From positions 5,146,001-5,210,000 of the forward strand of contig OZ059894.1 in NCBI GenBank assembly GCA_964057225.1: DNA of 64,000 nucleotides, read 5' to 3'. Positions 41,194-53,556 of the stretch are shown piece after piece (position 1 is the first letter of the stretch; every line of letters starts with the position of its first letter). The notes under the pieces were generated by a model. That model was not told the origin of the DNA. It searched no databases and was given only the letters and a program-made list of their open reading frames with translations. The position numbers and the translations under genes are program-made. Origin of the DNA: Auanema rhodensis (taxonomy: Eukaryota; Nematoda; Chromadorea; Rhabditida; Rhabditidae).

Positions 41194-41251
41194 AAAAAAA
41201 AAAAAAAAAAAAAAAGGAAAAAAAAAAAAAAAAAAAAAAGAAAAAAAAAAG
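41194..41251 (+). repeat. A-rich hinge between opposite-orientation arrays
   Basis: The tract reads A22, GG, A22, G, A10, G and then passes into reverse-oriented satellite with AAAAATTCG. It is the only non-satellite sequence in the window. It interrupts block 1 within a unit, after the GATGCG motif, and block 2 starts at a different point of the unit (the A/T-rich block). It could be the poly(A) remnant of a retroposed element, filler made during break repair, or a low-quality assembly join. No target-site duplication or element body is visible beside it. Confidence 0.9.
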
Positions 41252-42960
41252 AAAAATTCGTTTTTAGACTAATATGGACATGAGGAATCTAATTTTGAAA
41301 ACCGCATCTCTTTATCTTTCACGTGAAGCGAGTTACATACCAAGTGCACATCATGTGTTCACTTAATCAGCATAAATTAAAGTTCACGTAAATTTTAAAG
41401 TCATGGTTACCATGCACCAATATCAATAAAAATTTGTTTTTAGACTAATATGGACATGCGAAATCTAATTTTGAAAACCGCATCTCTTTATCTTTGACTT
41501 GAAGCGAATTACGTACCAAGTGCACATCACGTGTACACTTAATTAGCATAAATTGAAGTTCACGTAAATTTGAAAGTCATGGTTACCATCCACCAATATC
41601 AACAAAACTTTGTTTTTAGACTAATATGGACATCGGGAATCTAATTTTGAAAACCGCATCTCTTTATCTTTGACGTGAAGCGAGTTACATACCAAGTGCA
41701 CATCACGTGTACACTTAATTAGCATAAATTGAAGTACACGTAAATTTGAAAGTCATGGTTACCATGCATCAATATCAATAAAAATTTGTTTTTAGACTAA
41801 TATGGACATGCAAAATCTAATTTTGAAAACCGCATCTCTTTATTTTTGACTTGAAGCGAGTTACATACCAAGTGCACATCACGTGTACACTTAATTAGCA
41901 TAAATTGAAGTACACGTAAATTTGAAAGTCATGGTTACCATCCACCAATATCAACAAAAATTTGTTTTTAGACTAATATGGACATGAGGAATCTAATTTT
42001 GAAAACCGCATCTCTTTATCTTTCACGTGAAGCGAGTTACATACCAAGTGCAAATCATGTGTTCACTTAATCAGCATAAATTAAAGTTCACGTAAATTTT
42101 AAAGTCATGGTTACCATGCACCAATATCAATAAAAATTTGTTTTTAGACTAATATGGACATGCGAAATCTAATTTTGAAAACCGCATCTCTTTATCTTTC
42201 ACTTGAAGCGAGTTACATACCAAGTGCACATCACGTGTACACTTAATTAGCATAAATTAAAGTTCACGTAAATTTTAAAGTCATGGTTACCATGCACCAA
42301 TATTAATAAAAATTTGTTTTTAGACTAATATGAACATGGGAAATCTAATTTTGAAAACCGCATCTCTTTATCTTTGACTTGAAGCGAATTACGTACCAAG
42401 TGCACATCACGTGTACACTTAATTAGCATAAATTGAAGTTCACGTAAATTTGAAAGTAATGGTTACCATCCACCAATATCAACAAAAATTTGTTTTTAGA
42501 CTAATATGGACATCGGGAATCTAATTTTGAAAACCGCATCTCTTTATCTTAGACGTGAAGCGAGTTACATCCCAAGTGCACATCACGTGTACACTTAATT
42601 AGCATAAATTAAAGTTCACGTAAATTTGAAAGTCATGGTTACCATCCACCAATATCAACAAAAATTTGTTTTTAGACTAATATGGACATGAGGAATCTAA
42701 TTTTGAAAACCGCATCCCTTTATCTTTCACGTGAAGCGAGTTACATACCAAGTGCACATCACGTGTACACTTAATAAGCATAAATTAAAGTTCACGTAAA
42801 TTTCAAAGTCATGGTTACCATGCATCAATATCAATAAAAATTCGTTTTTAGACTAATATGGACATGAAGAATCTAATTTTGAAAACCGCATCTCTTCATC
42901 TTTCACGTGAAGCGAGTTACATACCAAGTGCACATCACGTGTACACTTAATTAGCATAAA
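41252..42960 (-). repeat. Right arm of long inverted repeat
   Basis: Reverse-complement partner of 39360-41068, separated from it by 183 bp that include the A-rich tract and the last part-unit of block 1. At about 42,960-43,090 a patch about one unit long does not match the mirror position, after which the symmetry resumes. It can be followed to about 50,535, with an additional 3.55 kb duplication on this side. Confidence 0.9.
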
Positions 42961-45900
42961 TTGAAGTTCACGTAAATTTGAAAGTCATGGTTACCATCCA
43001 CCAATATCAACAAAAATTTGTTTTTAGACTAATATGGACATCGGGAATCTAATTTTGAAAACCGCATCTCTTTATCTTTGACGTGAAGCGAGTTACATAC
43101 CAAGTGCACATCACGTGTACACTTAATTAGCATAAATTGAAGTACACGTAAATTTGAAAGTCATGGTTACCATGCATCAATATCAATAAAAATTTGTTTT
43201 TAGACTAATATGGACATGCGAAATCTAATTTTGAAAACCGCATCTCTTTATCTTTGACTTGAAGCGAGTTACATACCAAGTGCACATCACGTGTACACTT
43301 AATTAGCATAAATTGAAGTACACGTAAATTTGAAAGTCATGGTTACCATGCACCAATATCAATAAAAATTTGTTTTTAGACTAATATGGACATGGGGAAT
43401 CTAATTTTGAAAACCGCATCTCTTTATCTTCGACGTGAAGCCAGTTACATACCAAGTGCACATCATGTGTTCACTTAATTAGCATAAATTAAAGTTCACG
43501 TAAATTTTAAAGTCATGGTTACCATGCACCAATATCAATAAAAATTTGTTTTTAGACTAATATGGACATGCGAAATCTAATTTTGAAAACCGCATCTCTT
43601 TATCTTTCACTTGAAGCGTGTTACATAGCAAGTGCACATCACGTGTACACTTAATTAGCATAAATTGAAGTTCACGTAAATTTGAAAGTCATGGTTACCA
43701 TGCATCAATATCAATAAAAATTCGTTTTTAGACTAATATGGACATGAAGAATCTAATTTTGAAAACCGCATCTCTTCATCTTTCACGTGAAGCGAGTTAC
43801 ATACCAAGTGCACATCACGTGTACACTTAATTAGCATAAATTGAAGTTCACGTAAATTTGAAAGTCATGGTTACCATCCACCAATATCAATAAAAATTCG
43901 TTTTTAGACTAATATGGACATGAAGAATCTAATTTTGAAAACCGCATCTCTTCATCTTTCACGTGAAGCGAGTTACATACCAAGTGCACATCACGTGTAC
44001 ACTTAATTAGCATAAATTAAAGTTCACGTAAATTTCAAAGTCATGGTTACCATGCATCAATATCAATAAAAATTCGTTTTTAGACTAATATGGACATGAG
44101 GAATCTAATTTTGAAAACCGCATCTCTTCATCTTTCACGTGAAGCGAGTTACATACCAAGTGCACATCACGTGTACACTTAATTAGCATAAATTAAAGTT
44201 CACGTAAATTTCAAAGTCATGGTTACCATGCACCAATATCAATAAAAATTTGTTTTTAGACTAATATGGACATGGGGAATCTAATTTTGAAAACCGCATC
44301 TCTTTATCTTCGACGTGAAGCCAGTTACATACCAAGTGCACATCATGTGTTCACTTAATTAGCATAAGATAAAGTTCACGTAAATTTTAAAGTCATGGTT
44401 ACCATGCACCAATATCAATAAAAATTTGTTTTTAGACTAATATGGACATGCGAAATCTAATTTTGAAAACCGCATCTCTTTATCTTTCACTTGAAGCGAG
44501 TTACATAGCAAGTGCACATCACGTGTACACTTAACTAGCATAAATTAAAGTTCACGTAAATTTTAAAGTCATGGTTACCATGCACCAATATTAATAAAAA
44601 TTTGATTTTAGACTAATATGAACATGGGAAATCTAATTTTGAAAACCGCATCTCTTTATCTTTGACGTGAAGCGAGTTACATACCAAGTGCACATCACGT
44701 GTACACTTAATTAGCATAAATTGAAGTTCACGTAAATTTGAAAGTCATGGTTACCATCCACCAATATCAACAAAAATTTGTTTTTAGACTAATATGGACA
44801 TGCGAAATCTAATTTTGAAAACCGCATCTCTTTATCTTTGACTTGAAGCGAGTTACATACCAAGTGCACATCACGTGTACACTTAATTAGCATAAATTGA
44901 AGTACACGTAAATTTGAAAGTCATGGTTACCATCCACCAATATCAACAAAAATTTGTTTTTAGACTAATATGGACATCGGGAATCTAACTTTGAAAACCG
45001 CATCTCTTTATCTTTGACGTGAAGCGAGTTACATACCAAGTGCACATCACGTGTACACTTAATTAGCATAAATTGAAGTACACGTAAATTTGAAAGTCAT
45101 GGTTACCATGCATCAATATCAATAAAAATTTGTTTTTAGACTAATATGGACATGCGAAATCTAATTTTGAAAACCGCATCTCTTTATCTTTGACTTGAAG
45201 CGAATTACGTACCAAGTGCACATCACGTGTACACTTAATTAGCATAAATTGAAGTTCACGTAAATTTGAAAGTCATGGTTACCATCCACCAATATCAACA
45301 AAAATTTGTTTTTAGACTAATATGGACATCGGGAATCTAATTTTGAAAACCGCATCTCTTTATCTTTGACGTGAAGCGAGTTACATACCAAGTGCACATC
45401 ACGTGTACACTTAATTAGCATAAATTGAAGTACACGTAAATTTGAAAGTCATGGTTACCATCCACCAATATCAATAAAAATTCGTTTTTAGACTAATATG
45501 GACATGAGGAATCTAATTTTGAAAACCGCATCTCTTTATCTTTCACGTAAAGCGAGTTACATACCAAGTGCACATCATGTGTTCACTTAATTAGCATAAA
45601 TTAAAGTCATGTGTTCACTTAATTAGCATAAAATAAAGTTCACGTAAATTTTAAAGTCATGGTTACCATCCACCAATATCAACAAAAATTTGTTTTTAGA
45701 CTAATATGGACATCGGGAATCTAATTTTGAAAACCGCATCTCTTTATCTTTGACGTGAAGCGAGTTACATACCAAGTGCACATCACGTGTACACTTAATT
45801 AGCATAAATTGAAGTACACGTAAATTTGAAAGTCATGGTTACCATCCACCAATATCAATAAAAATTCGTTTTTAGACTAATATGGACATGAGGAATCTAA

Positions 45901-48900
45901 TTTTGAAAACCGCATCTCTTTATCTTTCACGTAAAGCGAGTTACATACCAAGTGCACATCATGTGTTCACTTAATTAGCATAAATTAAAGTTCACGTAAA
46001 TTTTAAAGTCATGGTTACCATGCATCAATATCAATAAAAATTTGTTTTTAGACTAATATGGACATGCGAAATCTAATTTTGAAAACCGCATCTCTTTATC
46101 TTTTACTTGAAGCGAGTCACATACCAAGTGCACATTATGTGTACACTTAATTAGCATAAATTGAAGTTCACGTAAATTTGAAAGTCATGGTTACCATCCA
46201 CCAATATCAACAAAAATTTGTTTTTAGACTAATATGGACATCGGGAATCTAATTTTGAAAACCGCATCTCTTTATCTTTGACGTGAAGCGAGTTACATAC
46301 CAAGTGCACATCACGTGTACACTTAATAAGCATAAATTAAAGTTCACGTAAATTTCAAAGTCATGGTTACCATGCATCAATATCAATAAAAATTCGTTTT
46401 TAGACTAATATGGACATGAAGAATCTAATTTTGAAAACCGCATCTCTTCATCTTTCACGTGAAGCGAGTTACATACCAAGTGCACATCACGTGTACACTT
46501 AATTAGCATAAATTGAAGTTCACGTAAATTTGAAAGTCATGGTTACCATCCACCAATATCAACAAAAATTTGTTTTTAGACTAATATGGACATCGGGAAT
46601 CTAATTTTGAAAACCGCATCTCTTTATCTTTGACGTGAAGCGAGTTACATACCAAGTGCACATCACGTGTACACTTAATTAGCATAAATTGAAGTACACG
46701 TAAATTTGAAAGTCATGGTTACCATGCATCAATATCAATAAAAATTTGTTTTTAGACTAATATGGACATGCGAAATCTAATTTTGAAAACCGCATCTCTT
46801 TATCTTTGACTTGAAGCGAGTTACATACCAAGTGCACATCACGTGTACACTTAATTAGCATAAATTGAAGTACACGTAAATTTGAAAGTCATGGTTACCA
46901 TGCACCAATATCAATAAAAATTTGTTTTTAGACTAATATGGACATGGGGAATCTAATTTTGAAAACCGCATCTCTTTATCTTCGACGTGAAGCCAGTTAC
47001 ATACCAAGTGCACATCATGTGTTCACTTAATTAGCATAAATTAAAGTTCACGTAAATTTTAAAGTCATGGTTACCATGCACCAATATCAATAAAAATTTG
47101 TTTTTAGACTAATATGGACATGCGAAATCTAATTTTGAAAACCGCATCTCTTTATCTTTCACTTGAAGCGTGTTACATAGCAAGTGCACATCACGTGTAC
47201 ACTTAATTAGCATAAATTGAAGTTCACGTAAATTTGAAAGTCATGGTTACCATGCATCAATATCAATAAAAATTCGTTTTTAGACTAATATGGACATGAA
47301 GAATCTAATTTTGAAAACCGCATCTCTTCATCTTTCACGTGAAGCGAGTTACATACCAAGTGCACATCACGTGTACACTTAATTAGCATAAATTGAAGTT
47401 CACGTAAATTTGAAAGTCATGGTTACCATCCACCAATATCAATAAAAATACGTTTTTAGACTAATATGGACATGAAGAATCTAATTTTGAAAACCGCATC
47501 TCTTCATCTTTCACGTGAAGCGAGTTACATACCAAGTGCACATCACGTGTACACTTAATTAGCATAAATTAAAGTTCACGTAAATTTCAAAGTCATGGTT
47601 ACCATGCATCAATATCAATAAAAATTCGTTTTTAGACTAATATGGACATGAGGAATCTAATTTTGAAAACCGCATCTCTTCATCTTTCACGTGAAGCGAG
47701 TTACATACCAAGTGCACATCACGTGTACACTTAATTAGCATAAATTAAAGTTCACGTAAATTTCAAAGTCATGGTTACCATGCACCAATATCAATAAAAA
47801 TTTGTTTTTAGACTAATATGGACATGGGGAATCTAATTTTGAAAACCGCATCTCTTTATCTTCGACGTGAAGCCAGTTACATACCAAGTGCACATCATGT
47901 GTTCACTTAATTAGCATAAGATAAAGTTCACGTAAATTTTAAAGTCATGGTTACCATGCACCAATATCAATAAAAATTTGTTTTTAGACTAATATGGACA
48001 TGCGAAATCTAATTTTGAAAACCGCATCTCTTTATCTTTCACTTGAAGCGAGTTACATAGCAAGTGCACATCACGTGTACACTTAACTAGCATAAATTAA
48101 AGTTCACGTAAATTTTAAAGTCATGGTTACCATGCACCAATATTAATAAAAATTTGATTTTAGACTAATATGAACATGGGAAATCTAATTTTGAAAACCG
48201 CATCTCTTTATCTTTGACGTGAAGCGAGTTACATACCAAGTGCACATCACGTGTACACTTAATTAGCATAAATTGAAGTTCACGTAAATTTGAAAGTCAT
48301 GGTTACCATCCACCAATATCAACAAAAATTTGTTTTTAGACTAATATGGACATGCGAAATCTAATTTTGAAAACCGCATCTCTTTATCTTTGACTTGAAG
48401 CGAGTTACATACCAAGTGCACATCACGTGTACACTTAATTAGCATAAATTGAAGTACACGTAAATTTGAAAGTCATGGTTACCATCCACCAATATCAACA
48501 AAAATTTGTTTTTAGACTAATATGGACATCGGGAATCTAACTTTGAAAACCGCATCTCTTTATCTTTGACGTGAAGCGAGTTACATACCAAGTGCACATC
48601 ACGTGTACACTTAATTAGCATAAATTGAAGTACACGTAAATTTGAAAGTCATGGTTACCATGCATCAATATCAATAAAAATTTGTTTTTAGACTAATATG
48701 GACATGCGAAATCTAATTTTGAAAACCGCATCTCTTTATCTTTGACTTGAAGCGAATTACGTACCAAGTGCACATCACGTGTACACTTAATTAGCATAAA
48801 TTGAAGTTCACGTAAATTTGAAAGTCATGGTTACCATCCACCAATATCAACAAAAATTTGTTTTTAGACTAATATGGACATCGGGAATCTAATTTTGAAA

Positions 48901-49714
48901 ACCGCATCTCTTTATCTTTGACGTGAAGCGAGTTACATACCAAGTGCACATCACGTGTACACTTAATTAGCATAAATTGAAGTACACGTAAATTTGAAAG
49001 TCATGGTTACCATCCACCAATATCAATAAAAATTCGTTTTTAGACTAATATGGACATGAGGAATCTAATTTTGAAAACCGCATCTCTTTATCTTTCACGT
49101 AAAGCGAGTTACATACCAAGTGCACATCATGTGTTCACTTAATTAGCATAAATTAAAGTCATGTGTTCACTTAATTAGCATAAAATAAAGTTCACGTAAA
49201 TTTTAAAGTCATGGTTACCATCCACCAATATCAACAAAAATTTGTTTTTAGACTAATATGGACATCGGGAATCTAATTTTGAAAACCGCATCTCTTTATC
49301 TTTGACGTGAAGCGAGTTACATACCAAGTGCACATCACGTGTACACTTAATTAGCATAAATTGAAGTACACGTAAATTTGAAAGTCATGGTTACCATCCA
49401 CCAATATCAATAAAAATTCGTTTTTAGACTAATATGGACATGAGGAATCTAATTTTGAAAACCGCATCTCTTTATCTTTCACGTAAAGCGAGTTACATAC
49501 CAAGTGCACATCATGTGTTCACTTAATTAGCATAAATTAAAGTTCACGTAAATTTTAAAGTCATGGTTACCATGCATCAATATCAATAAAAATTTGTTTT
49601 TAGACTAATATGGACATGCGAAATCTAATTTTGAAAACCGCATCTCTTTATCTTTTACTTGAAGCGAGTCACATACCAAGTGCACATTATGTGTACACTT
49701 AATTAGCATAAATT
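42734..49714 (-). repeat. 3552-bp tandem duplication inside the inverted block
   Basis: About 42,734-46,162 repeats at about 46,286-49,714. Offset 3552 is 20 units plus the 32-bp insertion. Shared private variants: CATAAGATAAAG (44363 and 47915), TTTGATTTTAGAC (44602 and 48154), TCTAACTTTG (44986 and 48538) and GCGAGTCACATAC (46112 and 49664). The private variants absent from the block 1 mirror show that duplication followed the inversion. Confidence 0.85.
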
Positions 49715-50280
49715 AAAGTTCACGTAAATTTCAAAGTCATGGTTACCATGCACCAATATTAATAAAAATTTGTTTTTAGACTAATATGGACATGGGGAAT
49801 CTAATTTTGAAAACCGCATCTCTTTATCTTTGACTTGAAGCGAGTTACATACCAAGTGCACATCACGTGTACACTTAATTAGCATAAATTGAAGTTCACG
49901 TAAATTTGAAAGTCATGGTTACCATCCACCAATATCAACAAAAATTTGTTTTTAGACTAATATGGACATGGGGAATCTAATTTTGAAAACCGCATCTCTT
50001 TATCTTTGACTTGAAGCGAATTACGTACCAAGTGCACATCACGTGTACACTTAATTAGCATAAATTAAAGTTTACGTAAATTTCAAAGTCATGGTTACCA
50101 TGCACCAATATCAATAAAAATTTGTTTTTGGACTAATATGGACATCGGGAATCTAATTTTGGAAACCGCATCCCTTTATCTTTCACGTGAAGCGAGTTAC
50201 ATACCAAGTGCACATCACGTGTACACTTAATAAGCATAAATTAAAGTTCACGTAAATTTCAAAGTCATGGTTACCATGCA

Positions 50281-53200
50281 TCAATATCAATAAAAATTCG
50301 TTTTTAGACTAATATGGACATGAGGAATCTAATTTTGAAAACCGCATCTCTTTATCTTTCACGTGAAGCGAGTTACATACCAAGTGCACATCATGTGTTC
50401 ACTTAATTAGCATAAATTAAAGTTCACGTAAATTTTAAAGTCATGGTTACCATGCACCAATATCAATAAAAATTTGTTTTAAGACTAATATGGACATGCG
50501 AAATCTAATTTTGAAAACCGCATCTCTTTATCTTTCACTTGAAGCGAGTTACATACCAAGTGCACATCACGTGTACACTTAATTAGCATAAATTAAAGTT
50601 CACGTAAATTTTAAAGTCATGGTTACCATGCACCAATATTAATAAAAATTTGTTTTTAGACTAATATGAACATGGGAAATCTAATTTTGAAAACCGCATC
50701 TCTTTATCTTTGACTTGAAGCGAATTACGTACCAAGTGCACATCACGTGTACACTTAATTAGCATAAATTGAAGTTCACGTAAATTTGAAAGTCATGGTT
50801 ACTATCCACCAATATCAACAAAAATTTGTTTTTAGACTAATATGGACATCGGGAATCTAATTTTGAAAACCGCATCTCTTTATCTTAGACGTGAAGCGAG
50901 TTACATACCAAGTGCACATCACGTGTACACTTAATTAGCATAAAATAAAGTTCACGTAAATTTGAAAGTCATGGTTACCATCCACCAATATCAACAAAAA
51001 TTTGTTTTTAGACTAATATGGACATGAGGAATCTAATTTTGAAAACCGCATCTCTTTATCTTTCACGTAAAGCGAGTTACATACCAAGTGCACATCATGT
51101 GTTCACTTAATTAGCATAAATTAAAGTTCACGTAAATTTTAAAGTCATGGTTACCATGCATCAATATCAATAAAAATTTGTTTTTAGACTAATATGGACA
51201 TGCGAAATCTAATTTTGAAAACCGCATCTCTTTATCTTTTACTTGAAGCGAGTTACATACCAAGTGCACATTATGTGTACACTTAATTAGCATAAATTAA
51301 AGTTCACGTAAATTTCAAAGTCATGGTTACCATGCACCAATATTAATAAAAATTTGTTTTTAGACTAATATGGACATGGGGAATCTAATTTTGAAAACCG
51401 CATCTCTTTATCTTTGACTTGAAGCGAGTTACATACTAAGTGCACATCACGTGTACACTTAATTAGCATAAATTGAAGTTCACGTAAATTTGAAAGTCAT
51501 GGTTACCATCCACCAATATCAACAAAAATTTGTTTTTAGACTAATATGGACATGGGGAATCTAATTTTGAAAACCGCATCTCTTTATCTTTGACTTGAAG
51601 CGAATTACGTATCAAGTGCACATCACGTGTACACTTAATTAGCATAAATTAAAGTTTACGTAAATTTCAAAGTCATGGTTACCATGCATCAATATCAATA
51701 AAAAGTCGTTTTTAGACTAATATGGACATGAGGAATCTAATTTTGAAAACCGCATCTCTTTATCTTTCACGTGAAGCGAGTTACATACCAAGTGCACATC
51801 ATGTGTTCACTTAATTAGCATAAATTAAAGTTCACGTAAATTTTAAAGTCATGGTTACCATGCACCAATATCAATAAAAATTTGTTTTAAGACTAATATG
51901 GACATGCGAAATCTAATTTTGAAAACCGCATCTCTTTATCTTTCACTTGAAGCGAGTTACATACCAAGTGCACATCACGTGTACACTTAATTAGCATAAA
52001 TTAAAGTTCACGTAAATTTTAAAGTCATGGTTACCATGCACCAATATTAATAGAAATTTGTTTTTAGACTAATATGAACATGGGAAATCAAATTTTGAAA
52101 ACCGCATCTCTTTATCTTTGACTTGAAGCGAATTACGTACCAAGTGCACATCACGTGTACACTTAATTAGCATAAATTGAAGTTCACGTAAATTTGAAAG
52201 TCATGGTTACCATCCACCAATATCAACAAAAATTTGTTTTTAGACTAATATGGACATCGGGAATCTGATTTTGAAAACCGCATCTCTTTATCTTAGACGT
52301 GAAGCGAGTTACATACCAAGTGCACATCACGTGTACACTTAATTAGCATAAAATAAAGTTCACGTAAATTTGAAAGTCATGGTTACCATCCACCAATATC
52401 AACAAAAATTTGTTTTTAGACTACTATGGACATCGGGAATCTAATTTTGAAAACCGCATCTCTTTATCTTTGACGTGAAGCGAGTTACATACCAAGTGCA
52501 CATCACGTGTACACTTAATTAGCATAAATTGAAGTACACGTAAATTTGAAAGTCATGGTTACCATCCACCAATATCAATAAAAATTCGTTTTTAGACTAA
52601 TATGGACATGAGGAATCTAATTTTGAAAACCGCATCTCTTTATCTTTCACGTAAAGCGAGTTACATACCAAGTGCACATCATGTGTTCACTTAATTAGCA
52701 TAAATTAAAGTTCACGTAAATTTTAAAGTCATGGTTACCATGCATCAATATCAATAAAAATTTGTTTTTAGACTAATATGGACATGCGAAATCTAATTTT
52801 GAAAACCGCATCTCTTTATCTTTCACTTGAAGCGAGTTACATACCAAGTGCACATTATGTGTACACTTAATTAGCATAAATTAAAGTTCACGTAAATTTC
52901 AAAGTCATGGTTACCATGCACCAATATTAATAAAAATTTGTTTTTAGACTAATATGGACATGGGGAATCTAATTTTGAAAACCGCATCTCTTTATCTTTG
53001 ACTTGAAGCGAGTTACATACCAAGTGCACATCACGTGTACACTTAATTAGCATAAATTGAAGTTCACGTAAATTTGAAAGTCATGGTTACCATCCACCAA
53101 TATCAACAAAAATTTGTTTTTAGACTAATATGGACATGGGGAATCTAATTTTGAAAACCGCATCTCTTTATCTTTGACTTGAAGCGAATTACGTACCAAG

Positions 53201-53330
53201 TGCACATCACGTGTACACTTAATTAGCATAAATTAAAGTTTACGTAAATTTCAAAGTCATGGTTACCATGCACCAATATCAATAAAAATTTGTTTTTGGA
53301 CTAATATGGACATCGGGAATCTAATTTTGG
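50281..53330 (-). repeat. Eight/nine-unit repeats in the inverted block
   Basis: About 50,281-51,020 recurs at about 51,689-52,430 (offset 1408, eight units), marked by TTGTTTTAAGAC at 50477 and 51885 and CTTAGACGTG at 50885 and 52293. About 51,065-51,650 recurs at about 52,649-53,240 (offset 1584, nine units). An extra unit carrying GACTACTATGG lies at about 52,380-52,560. Confidence 0.75.
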
Positions 53331-53539
53331 AAACCGCATCCCTTTATCTTTCACGTGAAGCGAGTTACATACCAAGTGCACATCACGTGTACACTTAATT
53401 AGCATAAATTGAAGTTCACGTAAATTTGAAAGTCATGGTTACCATCAACCAATATCAACAAAAATTTGTTTTTAGACTAATATGGACATGGGGAATCTAA
53501 TTTTGAAAACCGCATCTCTTTATCTTTGACTTGAAGCGA

Positions 53540-53556
53540 ATTACGTACCAAGTAAC
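53540..53556. other. Inversion junction 2 (palindrome centre)
   Basis: Reverse-strand satellite reads through TTACGTACCAAGT and then becomes forward satellite GTAACTCGCTTC. The two sides share only GT at 53552-53553, a 2-bp microhomology. The flanks form a perfect inverted repeat of 47 bp, ending at 53539 on the left and starting at 53557 on the right, around a 17-base spacer. Beyond 47 bp the arms continue as ordinary related satellite with mismatches. No filler DNA is present, unlike junction 1. Confidence 0.9.

Larger units (their letters stand above)
41252..53553 (-). repeat. Satellite block 2, inverted orientation
   Basis: About 70 units of the same satellite appear as reverse complement (for example the constant dyad reads CATGGTTACCATG and the unit runs GACTAATATGGACAT). 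The first part carries the rare variants of block 1 in mirrored order; the last part, about 51,690-53,550, carries rare variants also found in block 3. It contains a tandem duplication of 3552 bp. The left edge is the A-rich tract and the right edge is a clean satellite-to-satellite join. Confidence 0.97.

Noticed and set aside
41194-41251. Intact retrotransposon or SINE at the A-rich tract
   Set aside because: Only the A-rich tract is present; satellite sequence starts immediately on both sides, with no element body, promoter box or target-site duplication.
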